DNA from: Isotricha intestinalis | Lineage: Eukaryota; Ciliophora; Litostomatea; Vestibuliferida; Isotrichidae | Assembly: GCA_023807065.1 (NCBI GenBank) | Contig: JAJJLU010000570.1 | Coordinates: 1-30,916 of the forward strand | Direction: 5' to 3' | DNA: 30,916 nucleotides | Part shown: piece after piece, positions 9,903-19,801 of the stretch | Position numbering within the stretch: the first letter of the stretch is position 1 | How the letters are laid out: each line of letters opens with the position of its first letter | The notes under the pieces: model-generated | The model's database searches: none | What the model saw: the letters and a program-made list of their open reading frames with translations, nothing else | Told to the model about the DNA's origin: nothing | Translations under genes and position numbers: made by a program

Positions 9903-12900
9903 TTAGATGTTTTCATCTACAATATCATTAATATTAATATTGATATTATTATCAATTCCTAAATTATCATTAATAGACTTTTCTTCATTTTCATTTTGTA
10001 TAATTAAATTATTTATATCAAACATATCTTCATTTTTATTATCTTCTTCATTTATTTTTTTAACATTCATAGATAATAAAGGTGGTTTTTTAATTTTGGA
10101 AATTTTATTATTTTTTAAAGTTTTTTTCCCTTTTTTTAATCCTCTTTCAGTACTTGGTATATCTTCTATTTGAGAATAATTTTTTTCTTTTGATTTTTTA
10201 ATTTTTCTTTCTTTTCTTTCATTCTCAATTTGTTTTTTAAAAATACTAATTTTAGTTAAAGGATTTTGAGCAACAGTTAACAATTTTTTTTTTTTTTCTT
10301 CATTATTACTATCTTTTTCATCTTCACTAACATTCATTTCATTAATATAATTTTGTAATTCATAAGGAATTTCACTATTTGATTTATCATCTACTAATTT
10401 TAATATATTATTTACATTATCAATAAAACAAGTTTTGTAAGTTAAAATTGCCAATTCTGAAATAAAACAACTTCCATTTACTAAAAATAAACTTAACCAC
10501 ATTTTTAAAGAATTAAAAGCTACACTCATTGTACCAACAGAATTAAATAAAGTTAATTTTTGAACAGCAATAATAAAAATCATATATAAAAAAAAAGTAA
10601 CAAAAATAAGAAAAGTAAAATTTAATATTGTATGATAATTAGTAAAAACAACTAAATTAATGGAAACAATTATAAGAATATTAGTATACATATTAACAGA
10701 AGTAAACCATAAACAACCCAAATTTCCATTATTATCAACACTACTTTTAACAATATTAATGCAGATAATAAAATTTAATAAAGATTGTATTGTTCCTTTT
10801 AATAAATCCATTGAAAAATTAAATAATGTAAATCTTGGATTATTTCTATAATCTAAATAAAGATAAGGTTGCATTTTATATATTAAAATCCCGTCTTCAG
10901 GAATTAAACCCAGATCTAAAACACCTCTAACAGCTAAAGGGACAGAAGTAAAAATTAAATTAAAACACATAATAAACCAATCATCAATAATAGTTTGTCC
11001 TGAAAAATCATTTAAAAAACCATAGAAAAAATGAATAATAGTAAAAACAAAATTTTTATAGAAAAAATAAATAATCATTTCAGAATTTCTAATTAAACTA
11101 TTATGTCCATGATATAACAATAATCTTCTTAATATTTTAAATTCTCCTATAGCATAATCTGAACTTTGAGCAGCTCTTAAACCTTCTTCACCATAAATTC
11201 CAACACCAATATGTGCTTCCATTATCATTGAAACATCATTTCCTCCATCTCCTATTGCTAAAGTAATTTTTTTTTTTTCATGATTTTTCATCATTTTAAC
11301 TACTTGACTTTTTTGAAGAGGTGATACTCTACAACATATTACTGCAACTGCATATTTTGCTATATTTAAAAATATTTTTTCTATTTCTAAATTCTCACTT
11401 ATCGTCAATAATGCCTTTTCATCTACTAAAATACCAAATATTATTTTTCTTGACATCGAACGATATTCTCCTTTAAATTTCTTATATTTTTTAGCAAAAT
11501 CTAATATAATATTTTCTCTTTCTTCTTTATTTATATCTTCTAATCTTTCGTTTTTAATTTTTTCTTTTCCTTGTAAAATAAACATTTTCATATGTTTATC
11601 TATTAAATTACAACTTAATGCAATATTATATGCGGTATTTAATTTATCTCCTGTTAACATCCATATTTTTATTCCTGCTGTTCTTAAATCTTCTATTGTT
11701 TCTGGGACATTTTCTTGTAATTTATCTTCTACTATTGTTGTTCCTAATAATGTTAAATTACTTTCTATTGAATTATATATTTCTTCTAATCTTTCATCTT
11801 TTCTATCTGTATCTAATTCTGCTTCTTCTACATTTTTTATAAAATTATCATATTCTTTTTGAGTTAATATTCTCATTGCTATATATAATGTTCTATAACC
11901 TTTTGCTGAAAAAAAATTCACAAAATATTTATTTTTTTGAAGAACTTCTTTTGGAAATGAACTATTTAATAATCTTTCTTCTATTATAGAATCTGCTCCT
12001 TTACAATATAATTTTATTAAATTACCGTCTTTTAATATTATACTTTCTCTTTTTCTATCAGATGAGAAATCTATTTTTTTTAATTTTTGAAATACTTTTT
12101 TTTTAGCTCCTCTTAAATCACCTATATTTAAAATTAATTCATCACTATTTTCACTATAATCAAATTGAAATCCTTGTAAAGCAGCACTTTTAACTAATTC
12201 TAAATTATCAGGTGACATTCCAATATATTCTCCATTTTGGAAATTACAATCATGACATAATGATAATGCTTTCCAAAATTCTTCAATCAATTTTTCAGTT
12301 TTATCGAATTGAATAGAAATTTTTGGATTATCAAATGATTTAACAAAATAATTTTTATAACTTAAAACATCAAATATACCTGTGTTACCGTTTTTATTAT
12401 TTGATGCATTTATCATTTCATATTTTTCAAAAGGAATTATATCTTCCCTTTTTCTTAAATCTTTATTTATAATATAATCATCATCTCTTATAAATTCATA
12501 ACATGTATCTCCAATAACTACAAATTTTAATAACATTTTATTACTTGTTAAAGTCCCTGTTTTATCTGTAAATATATAATTTACCATTCCTAATTCTTCA
12601 TTTAATGAAACTGAATTTGGCTTTATAAATTTTTTTCTTACAAATGAATATCCTTCAACATCAACTAGAATGAATAAACCTTGAATAATTTTTACTATTT
12701 CCAAAGTTACCACCAATGAAATTGGGATTAACGTATTTAATAAAAGGAAATAGGTAAAAAAAGATATTGTAGAATCGACATTAAGAGATAATTTCATAAA
12801 ATCAATATAATTATTGTTTCTCCTATTTAATGGTACTTCTAATATATTTTTTTTTTGAAGAATTGCATTTTTTTTATTCTTATAATATTTATCATGAATA

Positions 12901-14054
12901 ATTGCACTAATTATACTTAAAAATATTTGAAAACCTAAAATAAAATATAATAATTTATTCATTAATTTTTCTACAGTTGAATATTTAACTAATCCTTCTT
13001 TTGAATTTTTCATAATTTTACAATTATGTCCTGTATAAATAACAACTCCAATAATCCATTCTGTGTTTCTTAATTTTGCTCCTTTTAATAATAAATTTTT
13101 AGCATCTAAAGGAAATTCTTTAACTTCACCGTTTAATCTAAAATTCATTTTTCCATTTAAAGAATATAAAGCAGGATTAGGCAAATCACATCTACAAAAA
13201 CCTTCAACATAAAAATAACTTAATCTATTTCTAACATTTAAATCTTTGATTTCTTCTTCTTTATTCCCTCCATTATTATTGTTATTATTATTATTATTAT
13301 TTTTTTTATTATTTGGAGGTTCATTAGTAGTTTTACTATTATCAACACTAATATTATCTCCATTTTTTTTTCCTTTAATTCTCTTATTATTCTTCCCAAA
13401 ATTTCCATTAATACTATCATTTTCACTAATATTAAAATTATTATTTCCTCCAATATTAAAATTATGAGAAATTTCATCCAAATTAAATTTTCCTTTAGTG
13501 AAATTAGGACTTTCTTTAATTTTAAGAGTTTTTTCCCCATCTAAAGTACCAGTTTCAATAAAACAAATCCCACCATTTAAACTACTATCAATAAGGCATA
13601 AATCAGCAGGGAAAGTTCCATTTTTTCTAACAGAGACAATTTCTCCTATTATTATATTTCCACTAACAGTATTAATCCATTTTCCTTCTCTGAAAACTTC
13701 AACAGCTTCAGAATTTTGTTCTTTATCTAATTTTCCCCTTTGATAATCTTCTATTCCCTCTCTTATTAATGATACACTTAATACAATTATTAATGGAGCT
13801 ATTGCACTTACTGGATTTAAAGGACTTATTATACTTATGCATTGAATTATTGCTATTATTAAGAAATATACATTTGCTAGACGCATAAATTGAAAAAGAA
13901 GACTTTTTGGAAGAAATGTTATTATATTGTATTTTTTTGTGTCTATTTCATTGTTTTTAAATTTTAATTCATTTATGTTTTTGTGAACATGAGTTAGGTA
14001 AAATTGATATATTTGAGGATCATATTTGAGGTAACCTTTTTTCCTTTTTTGCAT
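9903..14054 (-). CDS. P4-type ATPase (phospholipid flippase)
   Basis: A single exon of 1383 aa. P4 landmarks occur in order: an N-terminal membrane pair at ~45-100 (FLPKSLLFQFMRLANVYFL); the actuator loop DGEK at 172-175, with catalytic Glu174; PISL at 444-447 in membrane segment 4, the flippase hallmark replacing the PEGL of cation pumps; the phosphorylation site DKTGTLT with Asp497; the nucleotide-binding motif KGAD; MLTGDK with Asp803; and the hinge GDGGNDV near 935-941. Six C-terminal membrane segments span ~985-1215, followed by a basic, charged tail. P4-ATPases move phospholipids from the outer to the cytosolic leaflet, usually with a CDC50 subunit; none is encoded here. Oddities are the usual DGET reading DGEK, GDGAND reading GDGGND, and an Asn-rich insert at ~196-275 with a run of ten or so Asn. 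Confidence 0.97.
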   Translation of the reverse strand: MQKRKKGYLKYDPQIYQFYLTHVHKNINELKFKNNEIDTKKYNIITFLPKSLLFQFMRLANVYFLIIAIIQCISIISPLNPVSAIAPLIIVLSVSLIREGIEDYQRGKLDKEQNSEAVEVFREGKWINTVSGNIIIGEIVSVRKNGTFPADLCLIDSSLNGGICFIETGTLDGEKTLKIKESPNFTKGKFNLDEISHNFNIGGNNNFNISENDSINGNFGKNNKRIKGKKNGDNISVDNSKTTNEPPNNKKNNNNNNNNNNGGNKEEEIKDLNVRNRLSYFYVEGFCRCDLPNPALYSLNGKMNFRLNGEVKEFPLDAKNLLLKGAKLRNTEWIIGVVIYTGHNCKIMKNSKEGLVKYSTVEKLMNKLLYFILGFQIFLSIISAIIHDKYYKNKKNAILQKKNILEVPLNRRNNNYIDFMKLSLNVDSTISFFTYFLLLNTLIPISLVVTLEIVKIIQGLFILVDVEGYSFVRKKFIKPNSVSLNEELGMVNYIFTDKTGTLTSNKMLLKFVVIGDTCYEFIRDDDYIINKDLRKREDIIPFEKYEMINASNNKNGNTGIFDVLSYKNYFVKSFDNPKISIQFDKTEKLIEEFWKALSLCHDCNFQNGEYIGMSPDNLELVKSAALQGFQFDYSENSDELILNIGDLRGAKKKVFQKLKKIDFSSDRKRESIILKDGNLIKLYCKGADSIIEERLLNSSFPKEVLQKNKYFVNFFSAKGYRTLYIAMRILTQKEYDNFIKNVEEAELDTDRKDERLEEIYNSIESNLTLLGTTIVEDKLQENVPETIEDLRTAGIKIWMLTGDKLNTAYNIALSCNLIDKHMKMFILQGKEKIKNERLEDINKEERENIILDFAKKYKKFKGEYRSMSRKIIFGILVDEKALLTISENLEIEKIFLNIAKYAVAVICCRVSPLQKSQVVKMMKNHEKKKITLAIGDGGNDVSMIMEAHIGVGIYGEEGLRAAQSSDYAIGEFKILRRLLLYHGHNSLIRNSEMIIYFFYKNFVFTIIHFFYGFLNDFSGQTIIDDWFIMCFNLIFTSVPLAVRGVLDLGLIPEDGILIYKMQPYLYLDYRNNPRFTLFNFSMDLLKGTIQSLLNFIICINIVKSSVDNNGNLGCLWFTSVNMYTNILIIVSINLVVFTNYHTILNFTFLIFVTFFLYMIFIIAVQKLTLFNSVGTMSVAFNSLKMWLSLFLVNGSCFISELAILTYKTCFIDNVNNILKLVDDKSNSEIPYELQNYINEMNVSEDEKDSNNEEKKKKLLTVAQNPLTKISIFKKQIENERKERKIKKSKEKNYSQIEDIPSTERGLKKGKKTLKNNKISKIKKPPLLSMNVKKINEEDNKNEDMFDINNLIIQNENEEKSINDNLGIDNNINININDIVDENI

Positions 14055-14215
14055 TTTTTTTATTTTTTATTTGATACTTTTTTTTTGCTTTATTATTTTT
14101 ATTTTTTGAAAAATATATATTATTTGATATTAATCTAAAAAGAGATTTTTTTAATTTTTATTTGAAATAAAAAAAAAATATTTTCTCTATTTTTTTTTTC
14201 TTTTATTAATAAAAA
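14055..14215. promoter_or_regulatory. Divergent promoter region between flippase and CNBD genes
   Basis: Only 161 bp separate the two start codons of these divergently transcribed genes, so both core promoters must lie here. The sequence is mostly T and A runs. No TATA-like element can be separated from the background. Confidence 0.5.
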
Positions 14216-16606
14216 ATGAGTAGTTCACAAAAACAAATTAATAATAAACAAAACAATACTTCAAATATAATTCCATATTCAATAAATTTTTTATTTAAAA
14301 AATATGTTAAAGGTGAAAAACAAGAAACAAAATATCGACATAAAACCGCATTTTCCTTAGACTCTATAATTGAAATTTTATCAAAAGAAAAGCATTTAAG
14401 AAATTTAACAGATGTAAAATCAGTTAGTAAATTTTTAGTAGATAAATATGAATATTTCCAGAAAATAAATTCTCAAGGTGAAAAATCAAAATTAGAAAAA
14501 ATTGTTTTTGCATTGAATTTAGAAAAATATGAACCAAATCAATATATAATAAAATATGATCAAGAAGGAGATAAATTTTATATTGTTTTAAAAGGAAAAG
14601 TTAAAGTATCAAAACCAACATATTTTCAAAAAAAAATGACAGTAAGAGAATATTTAGATTTAATATATGATATAAAAAATAATGAAAATGATTATTTAAA
14701 ATATAAAAGAATAAACGATAAAAATTCAAGTTTAAATTTGAATATAGAATATTTACTTAATGTAGAATCTGATCCATTATTTGACCAAAAATATAATTTC
14801 TTAATAGAAAAAGAAGAAGATTTAGGAATTTTTTTTGATGGGTTTCCATTTGGAGAAATTGCTTTAATTAAAAGATGTAAAAGAAATGCTTTTGTAAAAG
14901 CTTTAAAAGATACTTATTGTATATCACTTACTAAACATGATTATAATAAAATTATGATTGAATTAGAACAAAAAAGATTAGAAAGAACTTTACAAGCTTT
15001 TCAAAAAACTTATCCTTTATTTCAATTTTGGAATTTAAATGATTTAATTAAATTATTTAATTGTTTATCTACTGTAAAAATTTCAAAAGGAGAGTTTTTA
15101 TTTAAACAAAATGAAAATTGTGAATATATTTATTTCATTAAAAGTGGAGTTTATGAAGTTTATTCTATGATTAGTTTAAATTGGGTAAAAGATTTTTTTA
15201 ATTATATAATAAGTTCAAAAAATAATTTATTACATATTTTAATGGAACAAGATGAAAGATTAAAAGAACCGGAATTGAGAAAATTATATGATAAATTATT
15301 AATTAATTGTGAAAAATCTCCTTGTAATTATGATCCTTTTATTAATAATAAAATTATGACAAATTATGAATCAAGTAATACCATATTAATAGATAATAAA
15401 GAAGAAGAAGAAAAAATGTTAAACAAATATAGATTATTTAAAGTTTCACTTAAAATAATAGATAATAAAGATATAATTGGAATTGAAGATGCTTTAGAAC
15501 TAAAAAAAAGATTTAATTATGTAAAATGTATTAGTCCACAAGGTGAATTGTTAAAAATTTCTTTATTTGATTTTTTTAAATTATTAAATACCCTTAATGA
15601 TGACGTTAATAGAAAACTTATAAATGAATTAATAAGTGAAAAAAAAAGAGTTTTTTTTCGGCAAATAGTACAAACTGCCAAAAATAAAGGAAAAAGATTT
15701 GATACTAAAATTGATTACCAATATAACATGTTTTTAATGGATCAAGATAAAGAAATGAAAAAAATAGCAAAAAAAATAACTGGTAATAATTACCAAAATA
15801 TAGAAGACATTCCTAGAAATGTTGAAAATGAAATTTTAAAATATTTAAAGAATCCAAATAAAAAGAATGAATATTTATTAAATGAAGATAATGATAATAA
15901 AAAACTTTCAATTCAAGCAAATGCAAAATTAAATAATGAAATAAATAATTTTATTAAATTTCATAAACATCCTTTAACAAATAATTATCTTAAACAACAT
16001 AAATTAAAATACTTTCATAGAAGAAATTTTTCTTCCTTAAAAAAATTTTTAGGGAAATCAAATGAATATTCAACTTTTAATCAATATAAAAGTTTGTCAA
16101 AAAATTTGAATTCTCCTCTTAAATATTCACAGAAAACAATAATAATACAAACAAATAATAATACAAATAGTTTTTTAACAGGAAGAAATAAAACATCTAA
16201 AAAATTATTTTTGAATAAATCTTTATCACCAAATAATGTTAAACAAAAAAGAGAGTTTAATAATTTTATTTTAAAATCACCGGAAAATTCAAATGATTTT
16301 TCAACAGATTTTTATAAAAATATTTTTTCTCCTAAAGTTAAAAGTATATCATATAGATATAAAATGTTTGAACAAAATTTAAAAATTTCATCGACTAAAA
16401 AAATTAAATCAAAAAAGATAAATAAAACAACTTTAAGTGATTCATCTGAAGAAAAGATTACATCTAAATCTAATTTGAGATATTCAAATTTTTCAAGTAT
16501 TTTAAACGGGAAAAAAATTTATTTAAAAAAAAATTTTAGAAATGTATTAGAAAAAGAAGCCAAAAGAGATAAACCACAATATCCTTTAAATTTTCAAAAT
16601 AAATGA
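14216..16606 (+). CDS. Protein with two cyclic-nucleotide-binding domains
   Basis: A single exon of 796 aa ending in TGA, the only TGA stop in the window. The first CNBD begins near residue 85 (LEKIVFALNLEKYEPNQYIIKYDQEGD) with the beta-roll strand FYIVLKGKVKV. It is then interrupted by ~70 charged residues before the phosphate-binding cassette FGEIALIKRCKRNAFV. That cassette keeps Gly213, Glu214 and Arg223 at the nine-residue Glu-Arg spacing seen in nucleotide-binding CNBDs, so it probably binds cAMP or cGMP. A second CNBD starts near 285 (KISKGEFLFKQNENCEYIYFIKSGVYEVYS). Its cassette is degenerate (IIGIEDALELKKRF), after another insert. The remainder (~500-796) is Lys/Ser/Asn-rich and probably disordered. 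No kinase domain or channel pore is visible. It may be a regulatory or axonemal cyclic-nucleotide sensor, but the role is inference. Confidence 0.9.
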   Translation: MSSSQKQINNKQNNTSNIIPYSINFLFKKYVKGEKQETKYRHKTAFSLDSIIEILSKEKHLRNLTDVKSVSKFLVDKYEYFQKINSQGEKSKLEKIVFALNLEKYEPNQYIIKYDQEGDKFYIVLKGKVKVSKPTYFQKKMTVREYLDLIYDIKNNENDYLKYKRINDKNSSLNLNIEYLLNVESDPLFDQKYNFLIEKEEDLGIFFDGFPFGEIALIKRCKRNAFVKALKDTYCISLTKHDYNKIMIELEQKRLERTLQAFQKTYPLFQFWNLNDLIKLFNCLSTVKISKGEFLFKQNENCEYIYFIKSGVYEVYSMISLNWVKDFFNYIISSKNNLLHILMEQDERLKEPELRKLYDKLLINCEKSPCNYDPFINNKIMTNYESSNTILIDNKEEEEKMLNKYRLFKVSLKIIDNKDIIGIEDALELKKRFNYVKCISPQGELLKISLFDFFKLLNTLNDDVNRKLINELISEKKRVFFRQIVQTAKNKGKRFDTKIDYQYNMFLMDQDKEMKKIAKKITGNNYQNIEDIPRNVENEILKYLKNPNKKNEYLLNEDNDNKKLSIQANAKLNNEINNFIKFHKHPLTNNYLKQHKLKYFHRRNFSSLKKFLGKSNEYSTFNQYKSLSKNLNSPLKYSQKTIIIQTNNNTNSFLTGRNKTSKKLFLNKSLSPNNVKQKREFNNFILKSPENSNDFSTDFYKNIFSPKVKSISYRYKMFEQNLKISSTKKIKSKKINKTTLSDSSEEKITSKSNLRYSNFSSILNGKKIYLKKNFRNVLEKEAKRDKPQYPLNFQNK

Positions 16607-16737
16607 AAGAATAATAAATGTGTTTTATACATTTGTAAAAAATATATTTTTTTGTCAATTTTTGTAAATAAGTAAGATTTAATTGAATTAATAAATTTAA
16701 AATAATAGTTTAAATTTTTTATATAAAAATTTAAAAA

Positions 16738-18015
16738 ATGAAAGAAACAAGTTCTATGACAGTAAAAGAATTAATTGAAAATGTAAAAAAACATTTAAAA
16801 TGTAATCTCAATTCTTTTTAATTAAAAGCTAGAGGATTAAAAAAAAATATTCAACAAAATACATCTAATGTTCAAATTAATTCTGAACAAATTAAAAAAG
16901 AAATTAAAGAAGAAATGATGATTGAAATGGAAAAACTATATAAAATATTTGAAGAAAAAATTACAAATCAAATAAATTTAAATATTAAAAATTTAGAAGA
17001 AAAGACGAAAAATTATATTGAAAATCAAGTTTCATTAATTAAAGACAATTTAGTATTTTCATCAAGAAAAAAAAAAGAAAATGAAAATAAAAGTACAATT
17101 AAAACTAATTCAGGAAGAATTAGTGATTTAGATACTCTAAAAGAAATAAGAGATGATTTAAATAATCATGAAGAAAATTTTGAAAAAGTTCAAGAAAATT
17201 TTATAAAAATAAATTCTAATATAAATCAATTAGAAGAAAATCAAAAAATATTTAATGAAATAATTATTACATTGAAAGATAATTATGATAAAATAAATAA
17301 AAAATTTGATGACCAAGTTAAAGTTTTAGATATATGGCAAAAAAATATATTCAATTCATTGAAAAATTCAATGAACAATGGAGTAGATGATTATAATAAA
17401 AAAAACAATAAAAATTTAGCAAATATAAAAAATGAAGAAAACAAAGAAAATTTTACAAGAAATTTACAAAATTCAGATGAAAATATAATAAAAACAATAG
17501 AAGATGTAAATAAAGAAAAAGAAGAAGAAAATGAAAACGTTTTAACAGATAATGCATATTATTTTGAAGATAAAGATAATGATCTTAGAGAACATACTCA
17601 TGGATATATTAATAATGTTATTCAAGATTTTGCTTTAATTAATGATAATTTAGAACCAGAAAAAATAATATTAAATAATAATGAAAAATCAATTATAATT
17701 AAATCAAAAAATAATAATATTAAAAAAGAAAATAAAGAACAAAATGATGAAAAATCACAAAAAAATGAAGTTTATGTTAGAACTTCTGTGACGGAATTAA
17801 TTGAATATAAAGATAATGAAATATTTTATAATTATCTTAAAAAATATATGCATCCTATGGAAAATATTGAAAATGAAATTGAATTTAATATTAATGAAAG
17901 TCAAAATAATAAAAAAAACGGAGATATAAGTAATTCTCAAAATGAAAATATTCAAAGTGATAATGGATATGAAGTAGAAGATAATTATGATGATATAGAA
18001 GAATTAAATATCTAA
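16738..18015 (+). CDS. Coiled-coil protein, two exons (416 aa)
   Basis: My model joins 16738-16801 and 16829-18015. The ATG at 16738 lies in the window's usual A-rich context (aaaaATG). The 27-nt intron has phase 1, and splicing gives MKETSSMTVKELIENVKKHL followed by SRGLKKNIQQ, continuous with the downstream frame to TAA. Starting at the internal ATG at 16915 would drop the first ~47 residues. The protein is acidic and Lys/Glu/Asn-rich, with heptad-like stretches at ~40-75 and ~120-185. The C-terminus is very acidic (VEDNYDDIEELNI). No membrane segment or catalytic motif is seen and no family is recognised. Confidence 0.82.
16802..16828 (+). other. Intron in the two-exon coiled-coil gene (27 nt)
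   Basis: It begins GTAATC and ends TAAAAG, with phase 1. It contains an in-frame TAA, and splicing restores one open frame from the ATG at 16738. Confidence 0.85.
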
Positions 18016-18119
18016 AATTTTAATTTTTCTTTTTTAATTATGTATCATTAAATAAATCTTTAAATTTCCTTGATATATTTATTTATTTTTTATCAAAATT
18101 ATATTAATATAAAAATAAT

Positions 18120-19427
18120 ATGTCATCATTATTTAAAACAGGAAGTGCATTATCTTTATTTAAATTGCCAATTAAAGAAAATAATCCTAGTTTCTCTTCT
18201 ATTGATGAAGTTGATGAAACTGATTATTCAAGAATTCATACAAAAAGAAGAATTTATAGTTCTAATAATTTAAATTATATTTATTCAGATTCAATGAATA
18301 ATGTAAATTCATCAAAAAGTCCTATTAACCGAAAGAAATTTCCATTAAAATTTAATAGTTTATATCTAAGATCAAATAGTTTTATTTATAATAACAAAAA
18401 ATTTTTTTTAACAAATGATTCACCATCAATGAAAATTTTGTTTTCACAACATAAACATGAAAAACTTGTTAATTCTCTCAAAAAAAAATTTAAATTAGAT
18501 AATTTAAAAAATGAAATGGTAATTAAAGAACAATTGAATTATTATTCACCTAATGAATATTTTGAACCAACGAATTTATTTTCTGCATATAATTTTGTTA
18601 GAGAAATTAAATCTAGAAATAAATATGAGCCTGCAATGATATATGATAAAAATGAAATTTTTTCTAAAGAAAATCCAATTAAATATGGTTTTAGAAGTTT
18701 TGTTAAATCATCTTCAAATGAGAAATCAAATATTCTAAAGAATTTACATTTAAATAAAAGTAATAGGAAAAAAAATAAATTTTGTGAAATTATAAAAGAA
18801 TTAAAAAAAAACAGTAAAATTATATTTCAAAAAAATCAAGAATTATCACAAACAATTAGAAAAAGAAAATTAAAGGAAAGTTTAAGTGAAGGTCATTTAA
18901 TTTATGAAAAAAAAAAAAAGAAAAAAAAAGAGCCATATGATTTTTCTCATTTAATAAGAAAAGAAAAATCAGTTTTAATAAATTATGATAAATTACTTAG
19001 AGATAATGGTAAAAATGTAAAATTATATTTAGAACCTTCTAATTATAAATATGTAGATCAAGCAATAAATCAATTAAAAAATGAAGAAAGATTATTACAT
19101 AAAAAATTAGAAGGTAATAATGAATATGATATTAAGTCTAAATTTTTATTAATGTTAAATGATTTTAAAAGAGTTACTTTTATAAATATGAATTTAAAAG
19201 AACAATTAAATTTAGGTAATTTTTATTCTAAACCAAAAGAATCAGAAGTACAAAAAATGAAAAGAAAAATGGAAAAAGTTGAAAATATAATGGATGATAA
19301 TTTTTTAAAAACTCAAATTAAAAGACAACATGTTTTAAGAAGTATTCAAGAAAGAAAAGCACCTTCATATAAGCCAAAAAAATTAAGAGTAAAAGCTGAA
19401 GACAGAATAATAAAATTTTATATATAA
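18120..19427 (+). CDS. Basic protein of unknown family (435 aa)
   Basis: A single exon ending in TAA, starting 104 bp after the preceding gene, in the same direction. The N-terminal ~100 residues are Ser/Asn-rich. The middle is Lys-rich, with a run of seven Lys at ~264-270. A more ordered C-terminal half at ~270-430 looks helical: EPYDFSHLIRKEKSVLINYDKLLRD, then VDQAINQLKNEERLLHKKL, and a basic end (KAPSYKPKKLRVKAEDRIIKF). No signal peptide, membrane segment or enzymatic motif is visible. The helical C-terminal half is what a profile search should target. The competing overlapping frame (18070-18273) is a shadow. Confidence 0.85.
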   Translation: MSSLFKTGSALSLFKLPIKENNPSFSSIDEVDETDYSRIHTKRRIYSSNNLNYIYSDSMNNVNSSKSPINRKKFPLKFNSLYLRSNSFIYNNKKFFLTNDSPSMKILFSQHKHEKLVNSLKKKFKLDNLKNEMVIKEQLNYYSPNEYFEPTNLFSAYNFVREIKSRNKYEPAMIYDKNEIFSKENPIKYGFRSFVKSSSNEKSNILKNLHLNKSNRKKNKFCEIIKELKKNSKIIFQKNQELSQTIRKRKLKESLSEGHLIYEKKKKKKKEPYDFSHLIRKEKSVLINYDKLLRDNGKNVKLYLEPSNYKYVDQAINQLKNEERLLHKKLEGNNEYDIKSKFLLMLNDFKRVTFINMNLKEQLNLGNFYSKPKESEVQKMKRKMEKVENIMDDNFLKTQIKRQHVLRSIQERKAPSYKPKKLRVKAEDRIIKFYI

Positions 19428-19801
19428 AAATTTTTTATATATAATACTGACATTATTTTTTTGTCAATTTATTTTTTTTAATCGATATCATTGTTTTAGA
19501 TTTTTAATGTGATACAGAATGTTTTTGTTTAGTAAATATTTTATTAATTATAAATTTTTAAATATCAGAACTGTTAATTTAATTCTTTTATTTAATGAAC
19601 TTATTTGAATTTAAATTTTGATTTTAATCAATTAAATTTAGTTAAATAAAAAAATTAAAAAAATTAAATTAAGAATAATTATTAATAATGATTAAAAGTT
19701 AAATATATACTTCAAAAATAATACAATTCATATTTTTATATAAATCATTTAAGTTATTTAATGTAATATTTATTTACTAATAATAAATAATTATAATAAT
19801 T
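19428..19801. other. AT-rich spacer between convergent genes
   Basis: This 374-bp stretch holds the 3' ends of the basic-protein gene and the DHHC gene. No open frame, RNA or repeat is visible. It also does not supply an in-frame extension for the short DHHC C-terminus. Confidence 0.5.

Noticed and set aside
13261..13320. AAT/ATT trinucleotide run as a possible microsatellite locus
   Set aside because: It lies in frame in the flippase and encodes the Asn tract, so it is annotated as part of the protein insert.
13238..13540. Overlapping frames on both strands inside the flippase, including a poly-Leu and a poly-Ile frame
   Set aside because: They are alternate readings of the Asn-rich insert of the P4-ATPase.
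18070..18273. 67-codon plus frame overlapping the basic-protein start
   Set aside because: Shadow frame of the 435-aa gene, with low-complexity Ile/Leu/Tyr content.
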